Of a DNA stretch of 64,000 bases, positions 1-11,183 are shown piece after piece (position 1 is the stretch's first letter; each line of letters begins with the position of its first letter). Source of the stretch: Mrakia gelida (taxonomy: Eukaryota > Basidiomycota > Tremellomycetes > Cystofilobasidiales > Mrakiaceae); contig BRON01000001.1 in assembly GCA_024345305.1 (NCBI GenBank), positions 2,232,001 through 2,296,000 of the forward strand, read 5' to 3'. The notes beneath the pieces were generated by a model. The model was not told where the DNA came from. It worked only from the letters and a program-made list of their open reading frames with translations, and made no database searches. A program made the position numbers and the translations under genes.

Positions 1-1711
1 CGGGTAGTTCTGGTGAGCTCGAAACGCATCACCTCTCAGCTTCCCCCGAAACGTCCGCTGACTTTTGCATATTTACTTCGCAGGCGAGAGTGATATCTGG
101 GTGTTTGATCTCGAGCTCTCAGTCTGGGAACACCCCGAGCTCTCAGGATGGAGTCCGCGACCCGTCTTCTTGCATTCGAGCGTGAACCACAAGGACGAGC
201 TCTTCGTGTTTGGTGAGTCAGCACTTTGCTCCCTTCCTCCTCTATGGGTCGAGCTGACACTTCGCTCATCTTCGCTCTTCCAGGTGGAACGCAGAAGGAT
301 CACCCGTTCGTCGCGACCTTTCTCGACGCGTCTCACTCGCTCAGAATCGAGAGCTGACCTCCCTTCTCTCTCTCCCTTCGAACAGAACGAACCTCGTCAT
401 GGACGGTCTCGCTAGGTCAGTAGACCTCTCGAACTTCGTCCTACTTCGAGCGATGCTGACTCGTCTTCATTTTCTGCTTGCAGACTCTCCTGCGTCGGAC
501 CTCCTTCTCAGTGGGTTTGGCACACCTACAGGTCCTCGGATCAGTTCAACTTCCCTCGAGCTTCGAAGAATCCTCCCCCTCAGGACGCTCTCTCCATCGT
601 CGACCACGAGGATCCCTCAGGTCGCTCGTCTCACACAGGAGGAGATGGAGCCGCTGCCAGTTCCTCGTTGGGTTCGACGAGCTCTCTTCAGGAACCGAAG
701 AGCGGGAGCGGCGAGGATTCGTCCGGAGGCTCGTCGAGCGGGAGCGATGGGAACAAGACGACGGGGATCTCACCCCTCGAGCGGTACAACGCTGGGATGT
801 TGATGCTGGGAGTGGACAAGCTGGTGATCCTCGGAGGAAACACGATCGAGGATGGGTACGATCCGAAGACGGGAAGTCCGTTCGACGACATCTGCGTGAG
901 TCTGCTCGTCTCTTCCTCTTCTTCGTTCTTCCGAGACCGAAAAGGCTGACTTCCATGTCCTTCATTTCTCTATCAGACCTACAACATCGGAGCCATCGAC
1001 ATCTTCGACGTTTCGCGTCGACACTGGAGTAGGATTCGACCTCCCTCCTCCGTCAACACCAAACCCGGCTTCTTCTCGGAATGCATCTTCGCTCCCATCC
1101 CTCCCGACCTCAAATCCCCTCTCTCCGGCTGGAAGGTCTTCTCGCTCGGCAAAGCACTCGATCTCGACGACCTCTTCCTCACCGTGGTCTCGTCGGACGA
1201 CGAGCAGAGCTCAGGAGCAGACGCGTCGTTCGACTCCTCCTCGATGGACCTCTCGAACCTTCAAGACCCAACTCCCTCCTCCAACTCCTCCATGTCCCTC
1301 GCCCCCCTCGCTCCACCTCCCCTCCCAACACCTCCTGCCTTCCCACTCCCAACCACCTCCGTCCTCCCTCAGTACGGCGTTCGAGTCGCTCCTCCCTCCC
1401 CTCCCATCCTTCCTCCCGTAGCCTCCATCCTCCGCCCCTCCTCCGCAACTCCCTCCCAGTGGCTTGCCAATCGAGTCCCAAACGACGATCGATCCAAGTC
1501 GGGAGGATACATCTCGCTATACAAGAGGAACGAGTCCCTCGTCACCGCGTCCGCCTTCGCGAGACTCGAGTCGAAATCGTCGGACGGCTCAGGATCGGGA
1601 GGAGGGCTGCTCGTGGATGGGATCTCGGAGGACGGAGACTCGTTGGGATCATCTATCTCTCATTTTGCTATCCCTGCCAAGCTCACCACATGCATTGTTA
1701 TCTTTTCGTAG
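1..1711 (+). CDS. Kelch-repeat protein, C-terminal part (5' end outside window)
   Basis: Coding exons are read as 1-12, 84-212, 284-305, 386-415, 484-895 and 977-1711; splicing keeps one frame to a TAG at 1709-1711. The first exons give kelch-type blades (ESDIWVFDLELSVW, then a strand ending in FVFGG), and a later exon gives DKLVILGGNT and IFDVSRRHWSRI. These have the hydrophobic-GG and Y/F-D-x-W spacing of kelch beta-propellers, which usually serve as protein-binding scaffolds in cell polarity or ubiquitin ligases. The middle is rich in Ser and Gly, and the last 200 or so residues are Pro/Ser-rich and probably disordered. The intron at 306-385 uses the unusual donor GTTCGT. The N-terminal part and any second domain lie outside the window, so no specific orthologue is named. 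Confidence 0.7.
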
Positions 1712-2338
1712 TCCAATCGTTTTCGTTGGGTGCTCGTCTGTTTTTTTGTTTCGTCTCCTTGCCTTTTGCCCCGGTCTATCTCTTCAATTATGCTTTCTCT
1801 TCAGCTCGCACTCTTGTATCTTTCACTCCATTCCGCTCGGTCATTTCTTTGTAATCTAATCTACATATCTAGGCCGTTCAGCTTCACTCTCGTCTTCTCC
1901 TCTCTTCCTCCATGCTGCTCGATCTGCTCGCTCCCCGTCCTCACTTTGCTCTGCTTGCTCCTCATCCACTCTGCTCTATATCTTGCACATCTCGCACGAC
2001 ACGCATCTTGATCTTCGCTTCGTTCTTCTTGCTCCTGCATCTGCCGCTCGCTACCTTACTCAACATTGCATAGTCCCCCATCGCTGTTTCGTTCCGCATC
2101 AGTTTCGTTTCGCAGCTTTCTGGCCTTCACGACAAAGAACAGATAACAGGTTTCATCAAGGTCGTACGAGAGAGAGAGAAAAGGCTACCGAAGAAGAGAA
2201 GAGACCCAGTTAAGAAAGAAGAAGAGAGCGAAGACGAAAGGACGAAGAAAGAAAGGGGAAACGAAACAGAAGGAACGAGTTTAGACGCGACGAAACCCGA
2301 GGCGAGCAAAGAAAGAGAAACGAGAGAGGGAGGGACGC
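1712..2338. other. Convergent intergenic region
   Basis: This lies between the ends of the kelch gene (+) and NUF2 (-). The left part is pyrimidine-rich with several T-rich stretches, as expected for 3' UTR and polyadenylation sequence. The right part is purine-rich on the + strand. The open frames here have no convincing codon bias or splice structure, and no gene was seen. Confidence 0.6.
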
Positions 2339-5237
2339 CTATGCGTCCAGTCCGAGCTTGGTTCGCATCTCGGTCATGTAGGCCTCTGAGTGTGAGAACA
2401 CGCAAAGCCGAGGGGAGGGGAGGGAAGGTGGTCAGTCTCGACGACGAAGGGAACAGACGGAGAAACGCGAAGTCGACTCGGACTCACCGACATGGGCTCG
2501 CAACCTCCAGTACTCAGCCATGAGCTCGTTCGCTTCAGCTTGGTTCTCGGTGATGTAGATCTCGGTCTGTGAATTCGAATGGAAAGAGGGACGCGGTCAG
2601 TCGACGTTCCACGAGAAGGAGAGAGTGAGAGGAACGACGACGCGTGAAAGGGAAACTCACCTCTCCCGTCAGTCGAGCGATCTCCTTCTCCGTCTCCTTG
2701 AGGGCTGCGTCGTCGGCGTCTCGTTCTCGGACGATAGCGTCGTATCTGTAGAGCCAGCAAGTATCGAGAGTCAGTTCGAGGCGACGAGGGAGAGAGGGAC
2801 GAGGGAGGAGGAAGGGTCAACGAACTCTGCTCGCAACTGAATCGTAGTCACGGTGAACCTCTCCTTCTTCTCGGCGAACGAGTCTCGGATCCTCATGAGC
2901 TTCTCGTTGGCGTTGGCGAGTTGGGTGTTGAGTTGCTGTATAAGTGACGGGTCGAGAAGCGAAGGTCAGCTCGAGAGTTGAGGAGAGAGAGGGAAGTGGA
3001 GAAAGACGATGGGTCGAGACGACGCACCTCGATCCTTGTGGAGTTGGAGGTCTGAGCGACCACAGCCTTGGCGAACTCGTTTTTGAGAGCAGAGAGTTTC
3101 GACTTCGCTTGATCCGTGAGCTTCTGAGCGTCCTCGGCTTCCCTCTGGATGTCGATCAACGAGCGAACCTCCTGCGAAGCGAGAAACGAAAGAGAAGGCG
3201 AAGGAGGTTAGGTCAGTTCCAACTCGCCAACGATGCACCTCCTCTGTGCAGTACGCTGGAGGGTGACGACAGGTAAGAGACGAGGAGGAAGACAGCTTAC
3301 CGTCTCCAACTGAGCGATCTGATCCAACTTGCTCGACAGCTCGTTTCCCTTCTTCGTGAAGCTCGCGAGCGTTGCCTTCTCGTTGTTGGTGCTCCTCGAC
3401 AGGTCGGCGATGGTCTTCTTGAGCCGCTCCGGAGACTGAACGAGCCGAGATCGAGCGAGATCGATGTCTCCCTTGAGAGCGTGGATGTCGGCTTGATGGG
3501 AAGCCTGATGAAGGGATGGACGCGATCGAACAGTCGGCGTCAGCAAGGAACGAAGGGAGAGGACGCTAACCCGAGCAAGGGCATCGAGGGGAGGACTTAC
3601 CATCTGATCTTTGAGACCTCTACGCTCGTCTACTAGCCTCGAGAGCTCCGTAACGACCACAGTCTGCTGAGCGCTGACTTCTCGAAGAGCCATTCGAACG
3701 CGTTCGTTTCGCTCTTTGGCTTCCTCGATCCGTGGGATATCGGCTGCTTGTTGGTTCCTGCAGAGGAGACAGCCTGAACGTCAGTACAGAGCCATCGCGC
3801 GAAGCAGATCTAAGGGTGGGAAGAATGAGAAGAAGGGGAGGACAGGACAAACTTGATGTTGGCGATGTCGAAGTGAAGGGCTCGAGACTGCTCCTCCAAC
3901 TCGAACCGACTGGAAGAAAGAGGGATCAGGGTCAGCTGGTTAGCTCTCGAGAGATCAGAACGGCTTAGGACGTGATACAGAGCGAGGCAAGAGGGACGAA
4001 CCGTCGGTTGTAATCGTTTCCTCGCTGAACGAGATCGTCGCAGAGTCCGAGCTTGTTGTGCCTGAGTAGGAAACAACGAGTCAGTTAAGACGAAGCTCGA
4101 TCGTCTCAGGTCGTCAAAGAGCAGCTGAGAGACTGACCTGAACTTGAGGAAGTTAACCATCCCGGAGAAAGCATCCCTGACTCGAGGAGCTTCTGGACGA
4201 GTCAGATCCTGAATGGTGAAGCTATCCAGTCCAGCCACCTTCGCTAGACGTCGACTGTTTGGAGAAGATGAGAGTGCGAGAGACGAGGTCAAGTCAGCCT
4301 GTCTGAAGTCGAGAGAACGAGAGCTCGCGAGGAGGAAGAGCGAGGCTGAATGGAGGGGAGGAGGAAGGAGGTGGTGGACGAACGCATGAGTGAAGAACAT
4401 CTGGAAGGTGACGGCGTCGTTGAGCAGTTCCTGTTGGTCGAGAGCAGACGAGGAAGAGTCAGTGAGGTGTTCTGAGAGCCGAGGGAAGGCTGAAGGGACG
4501 AGTGTGAGGAAGGAGTGTTGAGCTTCGTGTTTGGAACAAGCTAGACGAGCTCTCGTGTAGCCTGGCTCCTCCCAGCTCCTCCTGTGCATCCAGATAGATG
4601 CTGATGATAGACACCTACGCCGTGAAGACGAAGAGCGCATGTTTTGAGAGGTAGAACGGAGGGGAGAAGGGCCAAAAAAGGAAGGAAGAGGTTGAACGAC
4701 CTTCGCTCGAGCTCGTCCTTCCCGGTCGAGCTGAGCTCTTCTTCCCCTTTTCCTTCCCAACCCATCTTCCTGAAGCCATCCACGACCACTCAGGACTCGC
4801 ATCCACCCCTCCTCCAAACGAGAAGCTCCGAAAAGACCTCGAAGGGTCTCTACGAGCGGGCAATCCCCATCCCTCTCCCTCCTCCTTCCTTCCCTTCCCT
4901 CCTCCCCTTCCGTTCTTCGCATGTTTCCTGGACTCACCGGGTACTGCATCATCCCCAACAACGCTCCCTTAGGTCTCTCGAATCCATCCAGCGTGACTCC
5001 ACTCGTCTCCTCGAGCAACATCTTCCAAACTCCCTGTATAGCTTGAGCTGTGGGTTTGTTGATGTCCTCCTCCTGAATCATGATCCCGAGCGAACCAAAG
5101 ATGTCCACGATGTCCCACGCCTTCAGGATAGGGTACCCGACTCCTTTCGACTGCTGAGAGGAGGGTTGGGGTTGAGAGGAAGAGGGGATGGCGGTTTGTT
5201 TGCGAGGTCCAAGGGACTGGCGAGGATGGTAAGCCAT
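2339..5237 (-). CDS. NUF2: Kinetochore protein NUF2 (Ndc80 complex)
   Basis: NUF2 pairs with Ndc80/Hec1 and attaches kinetochores to microtubules. The ATG is at 5235-5237 (MAYHPRQSLG...) and the stop TAG at 2339-2341. After a basic, Ser-rich leader the calponin-homology head is recognisable: YPILKAWDIVDIFGSLGI, then EEDINKPTAQAIQGVWKML. This matches the family's 'I..L......I.EEDL..PT...V...' signature. Later exons encode long heptad-rich coiled coil (for example near 2893-3159 and 3208-3693, rich in KSKLSALKNEF and SERLKKTIADLS type sequence). The gene ends in an exon giving TEIYITENQAEANELMAEYW and a short tail AYMTEMRTKLGLDA. About ten exons are interrupted by minus-strand introns with CTGAC branch sites. 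The intron upstream of 2825 uses a GTTCGT donor, supported by frame continuity (RAE-YDAIV). Confidence 0.85.
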
Positions 5238-5315
5238 GGAGGTCGTTGTTTGAAGCTCGAAGAAAGGCGAGGAGGAGGAGAGGGACGCGACTTGTTTTTC
5301 GTTCGGGGATAAAAG

Positions 5316-5334
5316 AAAAAAAAAAAAAAAAAAA
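5316..5334. promoter_or_regulatory. Poly(dA:dT) tract upstream of NUF2
   Basis: A run of 19 A (preceded by AAAAG) lies about 80 bp upstream of the NUF2 ATG, so it reads as poly(dT) on the coding strand. Such tracts commonly exclude nucleosomes at fungal promoters. It could instead be a 5' UTR or intron pyrimidine tract. The rest of 5238-5559 shows no coding signal. Confidence 0.4.
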
Positions 5335-5559
5335 CGGTCGAAACGTGGTCGTAGATTTCGCAGAGTTTGGACTCGGGACTTGTCGAGAGCGAGAGAAGAA
5401 GTTTTTTCACGATCAGAGGACCAAACGAGGGCGAGGGAGAAGGAAGTCTTCCAAGGTCGAGCGTCGACGGTCATCATCAAGCTCACTTTCCCCTTTGGTG
5501 CTGAACGATACCCTTTAAGATCAACCTCACTGCTCTGCCCCTGCTCAGCAGCATGAGCA

Positions 5560-5913
5560 TCACAGGGTCTCGTTCGACCAGAAAGGGAGGTTGCTCGAGA
5601 GGATCGAAGGGAGGGAGGGAGGGAGGGAGGAAGGAAGCGGAGGAGGAGCGGCCAGGGATGTCTCGACGACGTTCCTGAGGCTCTTCTGCTTGGAGAAGAT
5701 GAGTGGAAGAGGTGCGGGACTTTGGAGGACGACGATCTTGGGGTATAGATGATGGGACGAGATGTAGAAGAGCGAGTTCGGAGGATATGGATGGGCTCGA
5801 GCGTGAGCTTCCAAGGGGCGAACCTCGAGGTAGGATCCTTTCGTGAGTGGCTCCCGTTTCGATCCGATCCTTCTTTCTAGTGTCCTAGGGGTGGAGATGG
5901 GGCTGGTGTACAT
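5560..5913 (-). CDS. Possible small protein, unidentified
   Basis: An ATG-initiated frame of 117 codons runs from 5913 to the stop at 5560. The middle part (SYLEVRPLEAHARAHPYPP, then YISSHHLYPKIVVLQS) has the C-ending codons typical of genes in this window, while the last 30 residues are Pro/Leu/Ser repeats. It vaguely resembles the small thioredoxin-like fold of mitochondrial ribosomal proteins of the L51/S25 family, but I cannot support that assignment. A competing reading exists on the + strand, where a GTGAGT at 5846 and a CTAG acceptor at 5880 look like splice sites. Coding strand is therefore uncertain here. Confidence 0.28.
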   Translation of the reverse strand: MYTSPISTPRTLERRIGSKREPLTKGSYLEVRPLEAHARAHPYPPNSLFYISSHHLYPKIVVLQSPAPLPLIFSKQKSLRNVVETSLAAPPPLPSSLPPSLPSILSSNLPFWSNETL

Positions 5914-6059
5914 CGTAGAGATAGAACGGGGGACGGTTCGATGGAGGGAGGGGAAGAAGAAGACGGGAAAGCTCGCTTCTCGTCGAGCCTTGCCCCGGGG
6001 TCGTCAAGCTGATGTAGAGACGAGATCTCTGGTTTGGGATTTCTGACTTCAGCAGCTAA

Positions 6060-6941
6060 CTACCCTATTTCTTCTCTTGGGCTTTGGATGACCGAGAAAG
6101 GCCAAACCGGAAGGATCGACGTGGACGAGCGAGTACTGAACTTGAGGAGGGACGGCTGGGACTGAATCGCTTGAGCTCGACCGTGTGAGTCTCGTTCTCT
6201 GGTTTAGGAGTCGAGGGTAAGCTTGAACGACGAAACTGACTCTGTCCTTTGATCTCATGCAGGTGGGAGCTCCCAAATCCGAACTCGCTACTAGAAACGG
6301 GACACGACGCGTCGACGGTGACTTCGCTCCTCCGCCTTGGTTTCGCGGTCGTGTCTCGTCTTCCGCCAACTCAAGGATCTTCCTCAAGGTCACATCTCGC
6401 CTTATCTGGTAGTTCTGGACTATCTCTGGGACCGGATGAGCTGCGAGATGAGCGTTCGGAGTGATGGTGGCGGTGGGCAGACCAGTCGAGATTCCGTTGA
6501 AGGTGAGCTCAAGCCATCGTAGCTCCTTCCCTCGACCTCTCGCTGACCCTCATCTTTACTTTCTCACTCTCACCATTCCCTGCAGCTCTTTTCAGAGCTC
6601 TCCTCCACTCGCGCGAGGGACACGGAGGGATCTCGCCTCGACTCGAATCAGCTCGTCCAACCCTCGTCAACAATCTTCCTCCTCCCCGTCTTCGCCTCTT
6701 CACTCCTCTTCACAACCTCTTTCCGCAACGATGGAAGGCCAATACCGCTCGGAAGCGACTGTCACCCTCCGACCTCGAACCCACGGCACGCTCCTGTCAA
6801 CAAGAGGAGCAGAAAAGATGGACGCGTGGGTCGCGATCCGGCTTCGAAAACAGCGAAACAGCCAAGCTCTCCTTCCCTCCGTTTCACCACAGCCTCAACT
6901 CGACCTCCAACCACCATCACCATCACCAGCAACAGAGATGA
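6060..6941 (+). CDS. Spliced gene of unknown function, 5' end unresolved
   Basis: Three plus-strand introns join one frame. 6185-6262 (GTGAGT, ACTGAC, CAG) and 6502-6584 (GTGAGC, CTGAC, CTGCAG) are clear; 6318-6375 (GTGACT...CAAG) is weaker but phase-correct. The resulting protein contains LGLNRLSSTVWELPNPNSLL, GHISPYLVVLDYLWDRMSCE and a basic C-terminal region ending in a poly-His/Gln tail before TGA at 6939-6941. No family was recognised. The exon that starts near 6060 has no in-frame ATG and is preceded by TAA, so the true start lies further upstream, perhaps in the ambiguous 5560-5900 stretch. The stop TGA overlaps the ATG of the next gene (ATGA). The last exon is also open in a second frame (with ATG at 6731), so some of this model may be wrong. 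Confidence 0.4.
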
Positions 6942-7790
6942 GTGCCATCAGCTACGAAATTGGAGGATCGGGTGTGTGAGTTGCTTCTACCTCGCTCGTT
7001 CTTCACGGCTTGCTTGTGCTCGACGTGGCTCGAGCTCATTCCCTCGCCCGTCGTTCGCTCATTATCTGCAGCTGCATCGACCCCCGCTACGTCTCCGTCC
7101 CTACTCAAGCTTCTGCAATCAAGGCTTTGAGGGTTTTGGGTGAGTTCACTCCTCAATCCAACCCGCGTTGAGCTCGAGCTGATCTCGTTTTTGCTTCGTC
7201 TTCGTTTGCCGCGACTCGCTCAAAGAGTTCCCCAGAGATCGCTTGAACGTTTCGCCTATCTTGGAAGGATGTGAGTGTCTCTCCAACCTTATTATCTTCC
7301 TCTCACTGCAGTGGGAAGGCGTGAGCTGACTGCCGCTCGTTTCGTTCGCTCGATCTCGCAGATGGTGCGTCGACGCGTCGCTTTCTCGTCCCTCTCTTTC
7401 CATCTTCGTGTACACAGCCATCTGACGCCGAGGCTTTGGCTTCTTCACAGCCATGCAGAAGCTCGAACGAGGAGTCAAGAAGGCTGTCATCTCTGCGAAG
7501 CTGGATCTGTTGGAGAAGGCGCTCGTTGATCAAGGGTGAGTTCGACTCGCGTCCCATTTGTTCTCCCTGTTCGCGATTCTTCGAGTTCAAGAGACTGACT
7601 GACTCGTTCCTCCCTCCACTTCGTGTCTTCCGGTTGGACCAGCTTCCCTCCCGCTATAGGCAAGAACGCGATGACCCTTCGAGCGATGCTCTTTCTGCCC
7701 AAGAGCAAGGTTTACCCTCTCGCTCAGGCTCCTGGGTCGACGGTTCCGGTGGAGGAGCAGTGGGAGCCTGCGCCTGCGTACAAGCCTTGA
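6938..7790 (+). CDS. 131-residue conserved-looking protein of unknown function, with microexons
   Basis: Exons 6938-6975, 7072-7139, 7226-7270, 7312-7320, 7362-7364, 7451-7535 and 7643-7790 join without a frame break to give 131 codons and TGA at 7788-7790. The product starts MSAISYEIGGSGVCIDPRYV, continues with PTQASAIKALRVLGEFPRD, and has a helical segment MQKLERGVKKAVISAKLDLL. It ends FPPAIGKNAMTLRAMLFLPK followed by a Pro-rich tail. No signal peptide or membrane segment is visible, and I do not recognise the family. Every intron has GTGAGT/GTGCGT-type donors and CTGAC/CAAC-type branch sites. Exons 4 and 5 are only 9 and 3 nt but are needed to keep phase. The start overlaps the stop of the upstream model. 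Confidence 0.6.
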
Positions 7791-8304
7791 GAGAGTAGTG
7801 ATACCTGTGAGTTTGCTGAAGTTGTTCGTGTTGAGGGAGGTGGGTGGGAAGAAGAAGGACTGACGCGTCGTCGACGACGACCGACGCTTTCTTTCTTTGC
7901 TTCGGTGGCAGAGGAAGACGAGACGGAGTTGGTAACGATTGATGATGATTGAATTGAGCTTTATACATGTCATGAGTGCTGAGGGGTCGTTCTCGTTGAA
8001 GGAGAACGAGATCAAAGGGAAGCGACGAGACGAACGAATCGAGAAGCTCCGTTTTCGCTCTCTGCTCGAGCTAAGATTTTCCATTTCTCGCACTTTCGAG
8101 CATCAGCGAGTTCGCTGCTCGTTCCTCTACTTTGAAGGCCGGTTGACGAAGATTTTCTTGAGGCTTCGCAGCCCTTTTCCCCTCGCCTGTTCTACTTTCA
8201 GAGTTGGCGATCGCTCCTTCTCCTCCAACCAGCTCCTCCATCGCCTCCCTCCTTCCCCCCCTTCCCTCTTCCCCCTTCCTGCTCCTTCCTCTTCCTTCCA
8301 AACT
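7791..8304. other. Intergenic region / promoter of the AMPK beta gene
   Basis: No supported gene. The 150 bases before the ATG at 8305 are strongly pyrimidine-rich, as in many fungal core promoters and leaders. Confidence 0.5.
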
Positions 8305-10678
8305 ATGGGAAATGGGCAATCCTCCCCTGCTTCTCCTCACGGTGGACCCTCCCCTCAGAAGCATTCCGCTCCCAGCCATCGAGACAACCACCATCCTCCT
8401 CCTCCTTCTTCGACCACCATCGCTCGACCTGTCTCTCCTGGACTCGCGAACCGTCGACGGAAATCACTCGAGCTGCCCGATCTCGCTAGCTTGACGTTCA
8501 CCAACGCATCCAACACTCCCTCCTCCTCCAACAAACCCTCTCCTTCAGCGAACGGACTCGTTTCTCCTCCTAATCCATCCAAGTTTGCGAGCTTAACTCG
8601 ACCTGGAGCTCTCGGAGGAGGAAGGAAACGACCTTCGCCTCTCGCTCCTGCCATGTCCACAGCCCCCCTCTCCCCTATCACTACAAGACCTTCAACTTCA
8701 GCCACAGCAGGAGGAGGAGGAGGCGCATACAACCCTTACTTCCCTTCGTCGTCTTCGTCGGAAGGACCCATCCCAGCGACCTCGATCCCCGTGGCGATTC
8801 CTTCGTCGACTCACCACCAAGCTCCTCTCCTCTCGTCGGGTCTTCCTGATTACTCGAGAATGACCTACAACGACAGAGATCATCAATCCCATATGCCCAA
8901 GTCACCGCCTCAACCTCCTGCTCCTCACCAGCACCACCATCATCAACCTTCCAACGAGTCCTCTCCCTCCGCGACCAAGAAGGCAAGAATCATCGATCCC
9001 AAAGCTCAACCCTCCTCCGCTCAACTTCCTCCCATCGTTCCTTCTTCAACCACTCCTCAATCCACTCCTCCTCCTCGTGCTCACCATCACAAAGCCCATC
9101 AACCATCCGTAGGAGGAGCAGACGAGGACAACTACATTCGCTCTTCGCTTCCTCTCGGAGGAGAGGAGAGGGACACCTCCCGAACGCCAGCTGAACCGGG
9201 ACTCGGAGAAGCTGGGAGCTCGTTGGACGCTGCTGCTGGAGTGAACGAGATTGGGAAGAAGGATCTGGACGAGGAGATGAAGGAGGTCGAAGTGGAGGAT
9301 GGAGTCCCGACGATTATCAACTGGACTGGAGGAGGGAAGGAGGTGTTCGTGTGTGGGACGTTCGCGAAGAACTGGGGAGAGAGGGTTAAGATGAGTAAGA
9401 GGTACGTTCGAGGGCTTCGTTTGAGCTTCGTCTCGCTTGCCTTTCGCTAGGAGATGCAGTAATTGGTCGGAGAAGGGCCAGTGGTGAGTTCGAGCTGACC
9501 CTGCTTCCCTCTCGTAGCACTCACGACTTCACCCTCGTCCTCAACCTCCCTCCCGGTCCTCATCGTCTCAAGTTCATCGTCGACGAGTCCTGGAGGTGCT
9601 CGGATGATCTACCGAACGCTACGGACGCTGATGGGAGTTTGGTGAACTATATCGAGGTGAGTTGGAGCAGGTCGGAGTTGTCGAGCGGGCGAGATGGGTT
9701 TGCTGACCGAGCGATTCGTTCTGCTTCGTTTCGTTATCAGGTCGAGAAACCTGCGAGGGACGGAGACGTTAAGACGGACTGGGAAGGAGATTGGGATAAC
9801 CAGATGGGAGGAGTTGAGCCTGGTGAGTCGCTTGCTCTCGCTTCTCGTTTCTCGTTCGCCCACCACCTCGCCCTTCCTTCCATTCCCTCCTCCTCGTCCT
9901 CCTCTTCTTCGTTCCCTTCCATCTCGCTCCCCATTAACCAACCATCCCTTCTTTCTCCCTCGCAGAGGACCAATCCCTCTGGACGACCGAAATCCCCGAA
10001 GCTCTCATAGCCGCTCAAGCAACCGAGGAAGCCCACCAAAACTACATCGCCTCCCTGGCCCCAGCGAACCGTCAACCTGGATCCGCGGCTCTTCAGAACC
10101 CTCCAGGTCTACCCAACCCTCCTTCACTGCCTCGACATCTCGAGAAGGTGATCCTGAACAACCCGCCGAAGGATGGAGGGTCCGTGGGAGTGAGCAGTTC
10201 GGGGAGCAGGTTGGCGAGGGAGGAGGGGACCAAGGCGATGAGTGGGAATGCTGCTTGTTGTGAGTCGGCTCCACCTCCTTGTCTTGTGTAGATCTCTTCG
10301 AAGTGGAACGTCTCGGAGGTGTCGAGACGGACCCGCTCTCGTCGACCTATCAAAAGCTTACCTCACCTCTCTCTCCCTCCCTCCCTCTCACTCCTCAGGG
10401 ACCGCCACGCCGGACGACAACTCCATCCTCCCCATCCCCAACCACGTCGTTCTCAACCATCTCACCGCCAGTGCCATCAGGAACGGGACGCTCGCTGTTG
10501 GAACGACGACGAGGTACAAGAGGAAGGTGAGAGCACGCGTCCCGTCCCTATCTCTCGTTTCTCTCGCTGACCTGCCTCCCATCCTCCCTCCCTCCCTCCC
10601 TCCCCCTCCCTCTTTCGTTTGGCGTCGCGATACGTCCAGTACATCTCAACCCTGCTCTACAAACCTGTGGAGATCTGA
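8305..10678 (+). CDS. AMPK/SNF1 complex beta subunit (Gal83/Sip2 type)
   Basis: This is the scaffold and targeting subunit of the SNF1 energy-sensing kinase. The ATG at 8305 gives MGNGQSS, a consensus N-myristoylation start (Gly2, Ser6/7). About 330 residues of Ser/Pro/His-rich disordered sequence follow, with poly-Gly and poly-His stretches. The CBM48 glycogen-binding domain begins at VPTIINWTGGGKEVFVCGTF and continues through NW, KGQC and THDFTLVLNLPPGPHRLKFI. The C-terminal ASC domain has LPRHLEKVILNNPP, LPIPNHVVLNHLTASAI, TRYKRK and the terminal YISTLLYKPVEI, which binds the kinase and gamma subunits. Exons: 8305-9401, 9460-9483 (24 nt), 9518-9656, 9741-9822, 9966-10259, then at least two more. 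One intron (9484-9517) is only 34 nt. The region 10260-10400 may hold one or two introns. Confidence 0.88.
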
Positions 10679-10900
10679 GGAGCACGACGGAGACGCGTCC
10701 GGGCTTCGTTTCTCGTGTCTTTGGCTTCTCTTCGTTCGCGTGTAGATTAGACTTTGTTTCGTTCCATTTCTCGTTCGTTCTCGCTGTTGTTTTCGTCCTT
10801 CTCTACGTTACACATATCGTTCTCTCTGTCTCTACACCCTCATGCTCAACCATCTCGCTCTTCCATCGACTTCGTTTCTTCGACTCGTTCTCGTTCGTTC

Positions 10901-10901
<1 letters not shown>

Positions 10902-10937
<36 letters not shown>
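10902..10937. repeat. (TC)n microsatellite
   Basis: About 18 uninterrupted TC units lie in the 3' flank of the AMPK beta gene. A second simple repeat, (GAGGAC)n-like, lies at about 11026-11052. Both fall in the convergent intergenic region 10679-11183, where no gene was seen. Confidence 0.9.
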
Positions 10938-11183
10938 ATGACTTCTGCGCTGTTTTGTGTTTGCCTTGGCCGGTGCTCGTGTGGAATGGGTGGTGTGAGG
11001 GCATGCAGTGGGAGTGGGAGGCGACGAGAACGAGGACGAGGACGAGGACGAGTGAAGACGCGTCGACGTCGATGTCGTCGTCTTCTCTCTCTCTCTTTCC
11101 TCTTTCTCGTATCAAGTGGGAAAACAGACTGAGTGAACACTGAGGCACATAAAAGATTGAAACTGCGACAACTCCATGATCTC

